A stretch of DNA of 64,000 bases from Bisporella sp. PMI_857. Lineage: Eukaryota > Ascomycota > Leotiomycetes > Helotiales > Helotiaceae. This document shows positions 1-11,386 of the stretch, piece after piece (position 1 is the stretch's first letter; each line of letters starts with the position of its first letter). The stretch is from assembly GCA_021307315.1 (NCBI GenBank), contig JAJSPD010000001.1, positions 558,001 through 622,000 of the forward strand. Direction: 5' to 3'. A program made the position numbers and the translations under genes. The notes beneath the pieces were generated by a model, which worked only from the letters and a program-made list of their open reading frames with translations, did not search any database and was not told the origin of the DNA.

Positions 1-569
1 ACTTAGTTATCGCCGGACTATAGCAATAGAACCAATACCCCATATCCTTCATCAGCCATCTCTTGGCCAGAAATTTATCTTGACTAGTGATATTCAACTT
101 TATATGGTTCTTGACGAGATCATGGCTGCAGCAGCGTTTGCAAAGCCTACCGTGTGATATTGAATAGGACTTCAAATGTATCATTGGCCCGCATTTAGCA
201 ATCGAAGACATCTCCATCTCAGTTGTGTGAGCCGTTTGCAAGTTGTTCCTGTCTCCTGCCTAAACCAGCTTAGCGCATATGGGGCAGTTGCTTTGGCCGC
301 ACGTTGACGTTACGAAATGAACTGCGCAGCCGCCTGCTGGAGCCTCAGCGATCCACCACTGCAGAATAATCTTATGAGGAAACGTGTTCTGCCTTATAAT
401 TGCAGATTCTTCGTCCCCGTCTTCATAAGGTTCCTTATCGCGCGACCGACATTCTACGGTATTACTGCTCCAAGTACCACCTTTGCCATTGAAGACCGTT
501 CGCGCTGCAGGCGCATCGAATGAATACAGTACAGCTTGAACACAGAGAAGTCTGGTATTGAACGCTACA
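1..569. other. Region upstream of SHR3, no supported gene
   Basis: I see no gene here that I can support. A minus-strand open frame (260-598) runs through the first codons of SHR3 and resembles no protein family I know. I treat it as chance. The stretch probably holds the SHR3 promoter and 5' leader. Confidence 0.4.
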
Positions 570-1298
570 ATGGACCCATCCAAGGTTTCTATTTTCACGA
601 CATACGATAAACCTAAGGGACAAGGAGGATCAGGTTCTTTTGCGACCTTTCTGATTATTGGTCGTATGTCCCCAAAAGTCGATGCGATGCGATGCGATAT
701 CTCAGTGTACTAACTTTCAGTAGCAACTTGCTTCTTCCTTGGCATACTCTTCTCCTCGTTCCCATACGATTTTCCGCTTCTATGGACCTCCGACGTGACC
801 CCTCCTGAGTACTACGATTTCCTTGAAACTCACCTAAAGTTCATGCACGCCTCTCCCCCGCTCATTCCCCGAATCCTGCATATCGCTATCTCAATCGGCT
901 TCGTCGGCTTCTTTACCAAGCTCTTCAAACCGTCAGAGGCAAACCTACTCTTTGACGGCGCATCATTAGTTCTTTACGTCATTGCTGTCGTCGTTTATAT
1001 TACCAATATCGTGAAGGGTTTGAGAATTGTCACCGAGAACGCGTATGATCTACTTCCTGAGGGATCTACAGAAACACCCATTGGGAGGGAGGACAGCTTA
1101 CGGGTCCTTGCAGCAAGCAACACGATTTTGGCGCTAGTCTTGGTTGGAGTGCTTGTCTTACAAGCTGGCCAATGGTATGCTGAGAGGAAGGATTCTCAGG
1201 AAGAGTTGAAGATTGAGGAGGAGCAAGAGGAGAAGACGGCAGCTAAAGCCGCAAAAGGTGGCCATGCTACGAGATCGGCGTCAAAGAAGAAGCAGTAA
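570..1298 (+). CDS. SHR3: ER membrane chaperone Shr3 (amino acid permease packaging)
   Basis: Shr3 is an integral ER protein that lets amino acid permeases fold and enter COPII vesicles. Exons are 570-663 and 721-1298 (223 aa). The 57-bp intron starts GTATGT, has a TACTAAC branch site and ends TTTCAG. The start is the ATG at 570, which gives MDPSKVSIFTTYDKPKG before the first membrane segment. Four hydrophobic segments lie near residues 24-44, 79-101, 112-130 and 166-182. The family signatures SSFPYDFPLLW and LETHLKF are clear. The Glu/Lys-rich cytosolic tail ends in KKKQ, a KKxx-type ER-retrieval signal. Length is normal for the family. The intron contains a short GATGC tandem repeat. The identification rests on remembered family motifs. 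Confidence 0.9.
681..698 (+). repeat. GATGC microsatellite in the SHR3 intron
   Basis: About 3.6 tandem copies of GATGC lie between the donor and the branch point of the SHR3 intron. The run is short and probably neutral, but length changes would alter donor-branch spacing. Confidence 0.7.
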
Positions 1299-2266
1299 AT
1301 GGGTGTAGAGCATAGTACCATCCACAATATGTAATTAATATCCGGTTGTGGGCTCTGCATAAACCACCCACGAAGATACGCAATTTAAAATCGAGTTTAT
1401 TACACCGCTAACTAATGGTTATAGGCTTTCCCGATATTTCTCTCTGTACTTATTACTCTCTCTGGGGTTAACTCAATAAAGACACCAAAACTGTCTGAAG
1501 CACACTATCACATGAATAAATTGCGATAACGAGACAAATCTCAGTTCAATCAAGTGGTCTTTCTGTTATTCGTATCCTTTCGCTATAGCGTCGTACAAGT
1601 TGTACAGACTCCATAGAGGATCTTCCGGATGGATGTCACATATCACAACATATTTGTGTTGCAATTATGGTGGTTCCGCTCATTAACGATGAGTTTCTTG
1701 TGTTGCTAGAAACGTATTGCTTTGGCATCTACAAAAGAATTATATACCAAGAAAGAGCTTTATTTGACATATTTGAATTGCCTTACCCAGTGGCCAGACA
1801 TTGTAGAATAGGCAATATACTGGGCAGCCTCGGAGGCTCAAATTTCCTAATGTTAAGCGGTAGATGTCGCTAATTCATTAAATTCATTCAGAAAAGCCGC
1901 TGGTGTGGGTTATCTCATTATCAGAATCAAGAGTCGTGGAATAAGATTATGTGCTACACGACGCGAACACCAAGTATTTGGCGTCTTAAGTCATCATGAA
2001 CCAAGTGGTATCTCACGATTTCATTCGATATCGCTTAGGCCATTCCATCTACTGTGTATTCTTATTAATGGAGTTCTCTTGAGTTGATCTAATCCACCAC
2101 TTCGGAAGACCTCATGTACAACATGCTCTTGCACGACGTGTTATAGTAGCAGTAAGATTGGTGATTAGTCGCAATGGCGAAGCTTTGCCGCAGCTGCCAA
2201 TTCTCATAAGTTTGTTTCTTTACTCGACAGTTTCCATTCCAGAATTGACTACATAGATGCTCAATC
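1299..2266. other. Intergenic region between SHR3 and the carboxylesterase
   Basis: The region is AT-rich and has no supported gene. An AATAAA at 1475-1480 is a possible SHR3 poly(A) signal. The right half presumably holds the esterase promoter. Short open frames at 1667-1873 and 1905-2087 resemble nothing and lack gene-like composition. Confidence 0.5.
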
Positions 2267-4616
2267 ATGAAGTCAATTACTATCCTTTCATTCGGCTTCT
2301 ATGCCGCCTGCAGGCTGGGAAACGCCTACGAGCTCGATCCGGCAGATATCGACCTCCTTATCGGACACCCAATCCATGAAACAAACGATTTCAAGCATTC
2401 GCACGAACATCGTCTCAAGACAGATGGCGATCTCAATAAATACCCCAACATCACACTCGACTACGGCATCCACCGTCCGACCTACGATAACCCAGACGCA
2501 GGTTATGTTCTCTACAAGAATATCCGTTACGGCCAGAATCCCATCGGTGATCTACGATTCGCACTTCCAATAGCCCCAGCCAAGGTTGAAATTAGTAACG
2601 ATACCGAACTCCCAGTGTTTGATGGTTCCGATGGACATTCCTGCTATCAGGCAAACACACGGTGGGCGAACGATAAGGTGGTGAATTCTGGACGGCCGTA
2701 CTACAATTGGGAGAAAGCTTTCCGCACTGAGACGGATGGGGATGATTGTCTTTTCTTGGATGTCGCTACGCCTACGGAGGCAGTAGTGGGTGAGAAGTAT
2801 CCTGTTTTAGTGTGGATTTATGGTGGAGGGTATATTTACGGTGCCAAAGATGTGGATCTGTATTCGCCAGCTGGATTTTATAGACGGGCAACTGCAAACA
2901 ATAAATTTGTCTATGTTGCGATTAATTATCGAGTACGTTACCACGCTCTACATCTGTTATCTCTTGCTGACATTCGGAAGCTGGGAGCATTTGGCTTTCT
3001 TGCTGGGCCGAAATTCAAAGCAGAAGGAGGTCGACCCAACCTAGGTCTCTATGACCAACGCCTTGCACTGAAATGGGTTCAAGACAATATCGATAAGTTT
3101 TTTGGCGATCCCATGCGGGTCACTGTGATGGGTGAGAGTGCTGGTGCTGGCTCAATTGTTCATCAGCTAGTTTGGAATGAAGGTGGCGATGCCCCAAACA
3201 ACACTTTCCAAAAAGCAATTATTTCGAGTCCCGCTTGGGTTCCAATTCCTGGATCTCAGGAAGGTTTTGAATACCAAGATGCCACTTATGTCAGATTTCT
3301 TGAGATACTTGGTGCTAAAGATCTTGCTGAGGCGCGCAATAAGTCTGAGGACGAGATCAAAGAGGCGAGCAAGGGGCTGATCTGGGAAGCTCCTTATGGT
3401 AGGCTAGCTGGGATTTGAAGTGTAGTCTGACTGACTAAGCGTAGGCACTTTTGTCACTGGTCCTGTTGTTGATGGCGACACGATCAAAGATCATCCTCTC
3501 ACTATTTTACTAGAAGGGAAGCAAGACAAAACAGTCCAGATCTTCACTGGGACTGTTGGTGGTGAAGGTCTACCTTGTATGCATGCTTGTGAGAAGTACC
3601 TTGAGTGTTGCTGATATTTCGAAGTCGTCCCCACCAAAACACTCCCCTCTAAATGGGAGGAGATCAGAAGATGGCGAGACTGGAGCAGAGATGATATTCT
3701 TACATACATATTTGACGCTCTTCCTCTTTTAAACAACCAAGCTGGGGAAGAGATTCTGCATCTCTATTCTCCATACGATTACGAGTATGTCTCCACAGCA
3801 GAGATTATTTCACGCTCATCTCCTCCCATATGTCGCGGTATTCGTGAAAGAGTACTGATTACTCAATGTTAGATACTGGAATGGAGATTACTTCGGCCTC
3901 TCTATACAGACACAACGTATAGCAGACATCGTAGGTCAAGCACTGATCCAGTGCACTGCCCGAGGAATCTCAAAAGCATACGACAACAACACCTACCACT
4001 ACATCTTCGAACAAGTTGACAGTGTGTCCTCCCCGCCTCGTCCCCCTCCCCTTCCCTCTCCTTTCTCCATGCCATCTAACACCACCTCTTAAAAACAGAC
4101 TCTGAGCCCAACCGCTACATCAAGCTCCCACTCCTCCACGGTGGCGATGTAAGATATACCTTCTACGACCTTCCTGCCTCTAAACCTCACGAAGCTGACC
4201 CGACCTTCTCACCCGAGATCGCGGAGAACTGGCAGAAGTATCTGCTGGGCTTCGTGCTCGAGTCCGACCCCAACTACCTCAACCCGATACGTAGCATTCA
4301 GCGATACGGACGTGAAGCCACGGTCGTGCAGTTCGAATATCGCGAGGTGGCGAGCAGAGTGGTGGATAAGTTCAAAGGGTTTAGATGTGATGAGGCGTGG
4401 CCGGGTATATGGAAGAATTATGGAGAGGGGAGGAAGGGTGAGTGGGATGACGCGGACGATGGTCGGGAAGGGAAGGGGGTTAATGGGAATGGAAATGGGG
4501 GAGGTGTCAAGGCTGCGTTGAAGTTTGTGGATGGGCAAGCATTTGTTAAGGTGGTAAAGGAGAAGGCTGGGAAGGTGGTGCAGAGTGTTTTCGGAGGGAA
4601 GAATGAGTTGAGATGA
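2267..4616 (+). CDS. Secreted type-B carboxylesterase/lipase
   Basis: This is an alpha/beta-hydrolase of the carboxylesterase type-B family and probably hydrolyses esters outside the cell. Exons are 2267-2932, 2981-3398, 3445-3576, 3625-3784, 3873-4021 and 4099-4616 (680 aa). Introns are 46-88 bp and all phases agree. The first intron has no stop and is a multiple of three, so an unspliced reading adds 16 residues. A signal peptide (MKSITILSFGFYAACRLGNA) starts the protein. The oxyanion motif is GGGY in WIYGGGYIYG. The catalytic triad is Ser275 in GESAG, Glu402 in GGEGLPF and His522 in LLHGGD, so the enzyme should be active. It is longer than most relatives (about 550 aa), with a Gly/Asn-rich insertion near the C-terminus. 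The substrate cannot be predicted. AATAAA at 4726-4731 is a likely poly(A) signal. Confidence 0.88.
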
Positions 4617-5346
4617 TTCCGGCTCTAACTATGTGACGTGAGGAAAGCTGATTGAGCTGCAATGGCTATGGGGGATTTCTTCTTCGTGAATCTTGTTTGA
4701 GATAATTATTGATTGATTTCTATAAAATAAAGTCTACTTCGTCATGTCTACCTCCGATGCACCTTAGTGTGAAGATGAAGTTAACAGCGCTAACCCCAAG
4801 TCCCGGCAGAGAAAAGGTGATCCATCCGTAATTCAATACGGGTCTGTAGTCTTCGTTCTTTATGTAGACATGAGGGATTCGAATAGATTGCAAGTAGCTG
4901 TCCCGCCATAATACCTCATAGTGCCGCAACCCATCCTCCAACCGATATGTCGAAAGTTGAATTCTGTTCAGAATGCGCATGTGATCAGAAGTGGTTGGCG
5001 AAATTGAAAGTCGCTTAACGAGAGTCCCCCCTGACTTGACGTTTGAGTGGTCAGGTCTCTAACCCCACTGGTCTAGTGACTGGTCATGATTCGATGGGAA
5101 AATCTGAAAATTACATGAACAGAATTTTTGGATTGGAGGACAGAAAGTCCGACGTGCAACAAAGATGGTGTAACCGAAATACATTGTTGTGGTTGGATAG
5201 GCTGTACTTAAGGATATGTCAAAAACCTAGGTGATGATCACATGACTTGATGTTCTGTACTTTGACTAGTTGTTGTAAGAGTAGACAACTACAAAAGAGA
5301 AGCGCGTTGAATTTGTGATGGTATTTATTTTAAGTTTAAATTTTGA
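4617..5346. other. Convergent intergenic region, esterase and dioxygenase
   Basis: Two genes converge here, so 3' ends are expected. AATAAA occurs at 4726-4731 on the plus strand and, as its complement, at 5325-5330 for the minus-strand dioxygenase. Small open frames (4720-4980, 5043-5234) show no recognisable protein. Confidence 0.5.
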
Positions 5347-6587
5347 TCAGTTTGCTGATGGGAATGCAGGTTGCGGAACACTGCCATAGGGTATCATTCT
5401 AACCATATGCCTCCTCTCTCCTTCTACAAAGTCAGGTACCGCGGAATGAGCCACAGTCCTCTACATGCGCCGTTAGCGAACTATCTTAGATCCTATAAAT
5501 AAGGAATAACTGACCTGATCCCATACAACCACACTTCCTGGCTCCCATCTCACACGACAACTAAAATCTAACGATCGAATGTGGTCATGCAAAAAGGAGA
5601 GTAGATGATCCGATTCTGAAGGTAAGAAACCCTCAACCGATCTCGCAATCGTAGGGTTGATGAAAAGCACAGGCTCTTTGGTCACAGGATGTGATATGAT
5701 GAGAGGATGTGTGGCCTTAACGGCCTCTTTGAGCGCTCTCTCTAGGCCAATACGGCTGACCTCTCCCACGCTGGCGCTTGTGTGTAAGAGGCTGAGGGAG
5801 TGAAGAGTCCTTTGAAACGCGGGTGAAAGCGCTTTGTAGGCAGAAGTGAGGGATGTGAAAGCTGTGTCTCCGCCACCGCTAGCAGGAGATTCGAGAACCC
5901 AAAAGAAGCTGAGACTGGGAGTGTTGGGTGTGAAAGTTTGGTCAATGTGCCAGAGATCATAGGAAGTGCGTGGCCCAAGGATATTGCGTAGATTACCACT
6001 AATAATGGGTCAATAGATAGATTTAACTAGCCAAACTCTCATGCTTACACCTTCTCATCTGCGTAGACTACATGGAATTCTGGGCCAGAACCCTCGGGAT
6101 AGCCCATCGTGGGATGCTAAAGACTTGTGTTAGCTCTTGAAATTGGCTCGGCATATAGATGTTGTTCACCTGGTGTAGAGGTCCATAATGACTAACTAGG
6201 TCGCGTTGTCGATCTGTGCCTATATCTGCAAAATCCTGGTCTCTCTATCCATAATAGATTTATCAATTTGATGTAACTCCACACCATGGATATTTATTTT
6301 TCTAGACTTACAAATACAAGAACTCCTCGTTCCGCGGCTAACAAGGCAACCTGATCAAGGCCATTTTTACTTAAGCTGCTGATTTGAACACCACGAATTT
6401 CAGTCCCGCAGCGTGGCGTGATCTTTGTAATATTGGCCTTTGAAGTGAATATCTCTGGTTTATCGGGATTTGCACGACTTCCAGGTTCTACAATATCAAA
6501 TTGTGGTATATCAATGGTTGGCGTGAAGCCTTCTGGCCGCGTCGGAAGATAATGGGGATAAAGTGGTAAAGTGACCTTGTCTACCAT
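5347..6587 (-). CDS. TauD-family alpha-ketoglutarate-dependent sulfonate/taurine dioxygenase
   Basis: TauD-family enzymes (yeast Jlp1) use Fe(II), oxygen and 2-oxoglutarate to oxidise sulfonates such as taurine and release sulfite. Exons, transcribed from the right, are 6587-6312, 6244-6170, 6116-6049, 5998-5515 and 5460-5347 (338 aa). All four introns are 50-67 bp and in phase. Iron ligands are His157 and Asp159 in WHID and His306 in TVAHS. Arg317 in the following GERRHM stretch is a candidate 2-oxoglutarate contact. Other family marks are GVLVF before intron 1 and HYGPLH after it. The gene is divergent from a Dal5-family transporter, which suggests sulfonate uptake and use. Related enzymes of this fold attack herbicide or other carboxylate substrates, so taurine itself is an inference. 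Confidence 0.85.
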
Positions 6588-7592
6588 GATGAGAGGAATA
6601 AAATAATAGGCAAGTCCTTTTGGAATATAGAGCGCTCAAGTAGAAGGGGAAATGGAAATGTTTACAAGACTACAAGCCTATTAATCGAGAGGGAGAGATA
6701 TTGAGCGTAAAATAGCTTTATCAACAAATGAAGGCTCAGCCCACTTAACAGTCACTCAATCGTGATACACTAGCTCTTTCTTACAAGTACAAGGTTCTGA
6801 GAGTAAGAGTTTATTGATTTCCTGAAAGTGATCTTAAGGACATGAGAATTGTTTGTGTGGAATATCGAGGATGGGGGTTGCCGTTCGATGTCTTGGCAAT
6901 ATATATGCAAGAGTGGGGGCTTTCCTTTCCCAGTAGGCTATCAAGATTGCATGCAGCGCGAGTCAAGATAATCATTACCATCTCTCCATAACTTACGGGC
7001 AGAGAATTAATGATTTCCTCAGGGTATAATAATTGTAAATAAATATATGTTCTTTCTTGCGTTTTTTAAACTATTATGTGCACACACGTTGCTGAATCAA
7101 CCACCCCTGTTCAATCTTTTGCATGAGTCTGCACAAGGACAATGGCGATGTTTGCTCCAGGGCAAAGACCAAGTCCAAGCCCTTTCAAAAGCACGTAATT
7201 CGGACGCGAAATTACGAGGGGCCAAACCCTTGCGGATAACTCCCGAAAATTACCACATATGCTAGCTGCATACGACCCAGATGGGGGATGTCGCGGGGAA
7301 ACCCCTTTGCTTGCTGGCATTGAGAATGAAAGCTCCATCATGGGTCTGCAAAGCTGGTAAGCGCACTAGAAAATGTACAACAGGGTTGACGAATTAAATT
7401 TGAAAAGTCAGCGGTGCTTCCATGAAGGCGGTAATGGCGAGATCACAGTCCAATATCACCAATGGAGCATTAACCAGTCTCTCGAAATTTCAGATCTTTA
7501 TATATCATTAGCCTAGACGCGATGGTATGTAAACCAGACTTTCAAAACGAAACTACTGTTCTTTTAAAGACTCATTGATAGTTCTTCGAACA
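6588..7592. promoter_or_regulatory. Shared divergent promoter region, dioxygenase and MFS permease
   Basis: This 1.0-kb gap separates two divergent genes. Toward the permease, two CCAAT boxes lie at 7451-7455 and 7460-7464, and a TATA-like run (TTTATATAT) lies near 7498-7506, about 90 bp before the ATG. I looked for the Cys3/Met4-type palindrome ATGRYRYCAT and saw only half-matches (for example near 6973), so sulfur control is not demonstrated. The open frames at 7047-7265 and 7111-7341 look accidental. Confidence 0.45.
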
Positions 7593-9909
7593 ATGGTCAC
7601 TGCATCCATCTCGAGTTCCAAAAGATGGTTGGCGTCAATATTCAAGGATGACGAACGACGACTTGTCCTCAAGTTGGACATCTATCTTTTGGTCTGGGCT
7701 TTTGTCGCCGGCCTGACGAAGGACATGGACCAAAGCGCCACGACGCAAGCTTATGTCTCTGGTATGAAGGAGGCATTGAGCTTATATGGCAACGAACTTG
7801 TGGAGTTCACCACTTATTTCTCGATTGGATATGCTCTCGCCATTGTACCAGCCTTAATCATTCAGATGAAATGGAGGCCATCCCTTTTCTTGCCTATCTG
7901 TGAGATCATCTGGGGGATTCTTACACTGGTGTGAGTATTAAATTTCGTTTTTGAACTTGACACGGTATTGACAAAAACCCCAGTACATATCAAGCGAAAA
8001 ATGCACGGACAGTATATGCAATTCGATTCTTCCTTGGAGTTTTTGAATCTGTATGTTTTCCTGTAACTTTTCAAGGGCGGTACGAGCTGACTCGTAAATG
8101 AAAGACCTCTTGGCCTGGTCTCGTGAGTCTGATCTTCAATTGGTGTAAGTATTGAGCCAACATTGAGAATAGTTTGTGCGTATGTTAAATCCTTACAGAT
8201 ACACCGTATGAGCTAGGCAAACGCCTGGCGATTTTCGGAGTCAGTGGCGTAGCTGGTAATATGTTCCTCGGAATTCTACAAGCTGCTTTATACAAGAATT
8301 TGAACGGAGTCAATGGTCTCGAGGTACGCAGTCTACCCAAACAACCTAATATTATAGCTAACAAACGTGGCTAGGGATGGCAGTGGCTCTTTATCGTTAG
8401 GTAAACTTCGTCATTATCCTGGCATTCAGGAGTGAGCTAACTGGTCAGTGGCATTATAACTGTCACATGGGGTTTTATTGGCTTATTGATAATTCCTGAC
8501 TCCCCTGCTAATACACGTGCACTCTGGTTGACACCAACTGATCGTGCTATTGCACGGAAACGCATGGACGTGAATAATATTGAAACCTCCAAAATTATTG
8601 ACCACAAGAGGCTTCTCTCAAAGCTTAAACTGGTTGTGATGACCCCTATAGTGTGGTTATTTTTAGTGGCATATCTGCAATTTGCCTGGAGTCAAAGAGC
8701 CAACTCATATTTTTTACTCTATCTGAAGGTTTGGATTGAGAGATATGGAATCATATGCGATGGCTAATATTGATTATAGGGCCTCAGGAAGGGAGACGGT
8801 AGCTTATGGTTTAGCACGTACCAGGTCAATCTTATTCCACTAGGAGGATACGCAATTTCGATTGTAGCAAATATCGGACTCAATGCAATCAGTGATTGGA
8901 AGCAATGGAGGTGGCAAGTGTCCATTGGCACTGCAGTAAGATAACTGCCACTTTTGGTAAGCTGTTTGTGCTGACTTTTATCTAATAGGGAGTGCAATTA
9001 ATATGCTGCTCCGTTCTTGCTAGCTGGCCAAGCTCCACGCCTACAATTCTTGCGTTCTATTTCTTAACTTTCAGCACAGCTGCGTGGGGGTTAGTTATGG
9101 CATATGTCCTTGAGTCTGACGCAGTGGCCTACTTCTAATGTATTGCTATCATCATACATTGCAAGCGAGGCTACGAATCAGAATCTATGTTTCTAGTTCC
9201 CCACAAAAGTGGTGTATGATATACTAATGTCTCATAGATATGCTCTCATGGCGTGGGTTGCAGATATCCTTCGCAAGGAGCCCGAGGTGCGAAGTGTCGC
9301 AGTTGGAGCAGCTGTAACTTTTGTCTGTAAGTGAAGTCTCCAGATTCAATTCCCGTCACACCTGGATGCGCAGCTCGTTTCAATGTATCAGAGGTTCTAT
9401 GTGCTTTGCGAAACGAAGGATCTTTAATCTTCCTAGATCAACCGTCAAAAATGTCTGGAAAGTTCATGTTATAGGATTCTGCCGTTCGAAATCTGAGTAT
9501 AGCTGCCTGTAACACATGGGAGAGGGGCTATTTTGGAGCGAGCAGATTGCAGCGGGCAGAAGTCGCTAACGTTTTACTAGATGTTGGCCATGCTGTTATA
9601 CCTCTAGGCGCCTGGAAAGTCAAGGACAGCCCTAGATACCATATTGGATTCCCCATGGCGGCAGCCTTTGCAGTTGGCAGTATTGCAGCCATCATGGGTT
9701 TGAAGTACTTCGTTGACAGGTATGTAGCGACTTCCGTGCTCGATGTGATATGTTTATGATGCGTTGAAGGAGATTCGCTAATTCCTCGATTCAGACATCC
9801 CCAGGTTCGAGAAAATGGATTATCGCAAAGAGCTGAGGATGAGCAGTCTGATCTAGAGAGAGGCGATGATAAAGAAGCAGAGGTTCGAGTAACTGCAAAA
9901 TCGACATGA
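7593..9909 (+). CDS. MFS anion:cation symporter, Dal5/allantoate-permease family (possible sulfonate transporter)
   Basis: This is a twelve-helix plasma-membrane permease of the Dal5 subfamily. Eleven exons are resolved: 7593-7930, 7984-8050, 8105-8144, 8199-8323, 8375-8400, 8449-8728, 8780-8935, 8989-9089, 9238-9326, 9581-9719 and 9795-9909 (491 aa). All phases agree. Family marks are DIYLLVWAFV, the NARTVYAIRFFLGVFES helix-4 region, TSWPGLVSLIFNWYTP and the central IPDSPAN loop. Exon 5 is only 26 bp, and introns 8 and 9 are long (148 and 254 bp). The start is the ATG at 7593 and not the in-frame TTG at 7575. The yeast relative Soa1 (YIL166C) moves sulfonates and sulfate. With the divergent TauD gene this makes sulfonate the best substrate guess. 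Allantoate, nicotinate and cysteine carriers belong to the same family. Confidence 0.85.
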
Positions 9910-10360
9910 ATAGCGCGGGGCATATGTGCTTGATAGCTACTGCAACATTCGCAAGATGAAAATTTACAGCATGAAGGATCATATTGTTAGTATAAGGGTA
10001 GAGAATCTTTGTAGACATGTTTAATGTAGATAAAAAAGTCTGATATTTATTAATATATTTCATATGGTGACTCGTTGTCCGCTTCTATTATTAACGTTTC
10101 GAGTTTTGTATAGAATCTGTTATATATGCCGATGCACAAATTCTGATTCCGGTGCATGCCTATCTGGCTTCGCAGTGTGACGTCTATCCATGAGCCTCGA
10201 ATGCCGCGTATCTAATTTCTTCTACTCCTGCATTGCAGATCTTACATACAATAGATGTTGGTCTTCCCGAAGCCGACTGTTCTATATCACAGTTGGTACG
10301 CAAATCTTCAAACTATTCCTTCAAATCCATGATTATCTTATGCTGATCCTCATTGGCCTT
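9910..10360. other. Convergent intergenic region, MFS and AIG1-like genes
   Basis: The 3' ends of two converging genes meet here. The sequence around 10020-10065 is AT-rich. I see no gene or RNA. Confidence 0.5.
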
Positions 10361-11148
10361 TCATTGTCCCTTGATGTTGGCTGGCGTGCTCCTCTTTACT
10401 CTTGCATCTAGGCTACCGTTAAAAACTCGATAAACCCGTTGCAGAACAACCGTACTACTCGTCATCAGTGCAGCAGCTCCTGAAAACAACAATATTCGTT
10501 GTGGCGTATCAAGCACTCCGAACAGTGGATATGGGTAACTATCTCTGGGTTAGCAAAGTTCCTAAGTCACTGGCTCTTCCGCCAATGGACTCACAATCCA
10601 TTTCTCTGGTAACACTGCTCAACCCATGCCCAATAGCTTACTGCAAGCACAGAACTGAGACCCATTGCTGGCAGTACTTTGATAGTCCAAGGGGGGCTCA
10701 AGAATAGTAGATCTACCACAAGGAGAATAGCCGGCATAGCATGGAAACCGATATCTGCCCACGGCGCGATCTCTATTTCAGGTGGTACAAGTAATGTTTT
10801 ATCTATCGTGCTAATGCCCCAGTATAGGACACTGATCAACACTTCCAGTGGCGCGGAACATAGAGACAAGCCATTCTTGACCAGGAATAATGATGGCGAG
10901 AGGGTGATATCTGCGAGGAGACCAAATACAAAGGTCAGAAATGCAACAGTGAGCCCGATAATCGTTAAGTATTGGAAGTGCCATCCATATGATTCATTGA
11001 TGAACGTTGGAAAGTCGAACAGGTATTTGTAGCAGAGGGAGAAGGAGATGAGGCCGAGAATATGAATAATGGCAGACGCCCCTCGTCCGGGGGACTGCAT
11101 GCGTTGTAGAGGATGGCGCGCAGCCAGCTTCTGAGAACTAGTCGACAT
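10361..11148 (-). CDS. FAR-17a/AIG1-like multi-pass membrane protein
   Basis: The family includes human AIG1 and ADTRP, which are threonine hydrolases of fatty-acid esters of hydroxy fatty acids. The role in fungi is unknown. Exons are 11148-10595 and 10538-10361 (243 aa), split by a 56-bp intron with a GTGAGT donor. The start is the ATG at 11148. The longer open frame upstream begins with TTG. About six hydrophobic segments are present. The putative nucleophile is Thr62 in FQYLTIIGL and the conserved histidine is His136 in FHAMPAILLVVDLL, both matching the family pattern. The gene is divergent from the WD40-cyclophilin gene across 238 bp. Lipid-ester hydrolysis is inferred from the family only. 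Confidence 0.8.
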
Positions 11149-11386
11149 GCTGTAGTTGGAATGAACTGTGAGGCACTTCGTAAGATGCGCTTGAGTTGTC
11201 AACTTGTAGTAAGAAAAACGTCGATGTCATACTTTCGGAACCGGGTACGGAGATACCCGAGCACATAACCGTGCCTTGGCTAGTTGTTGATTGGATATCC
11301 GCTTTGGCCATAAATATTTTAGTGCTCAGCCTTATTTTACATTCTGCCTCCTCCACATTACCAGAACAACCCATAACAATTCAAAG
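11149..11386. promoter_or_regulatory. Bidirectional promoter, AIG1-like and WD40-cyclophilin genes
   Basis: A 238-bp gap separates two divergent start codons and must carry both core promoters. No clear TATA element stands out. Confidence 0.5.

Noticed and set aside
260..598. 112-codon minus-strand open frame overlapping the SHR3 start
   Set aside because: It covers the first SHR3 exon on the other strand, has no recognisable domain, and SHR3 is secure.
6588..7592. Cys3/Met4 binding palindrome in the sulfonate-module promoter
   Set aside because: Only half-matches to ATGRYRYCAT were seen by eye, which is not enough to call a site.
9327..9580. tRNA-like T-loop (ATTCAATTCC) inside the long MFS intron
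   Set aside because: The flanking bases do not pair as a T-stem and no D-arm, anticodon arm or acceptor stem can be found.
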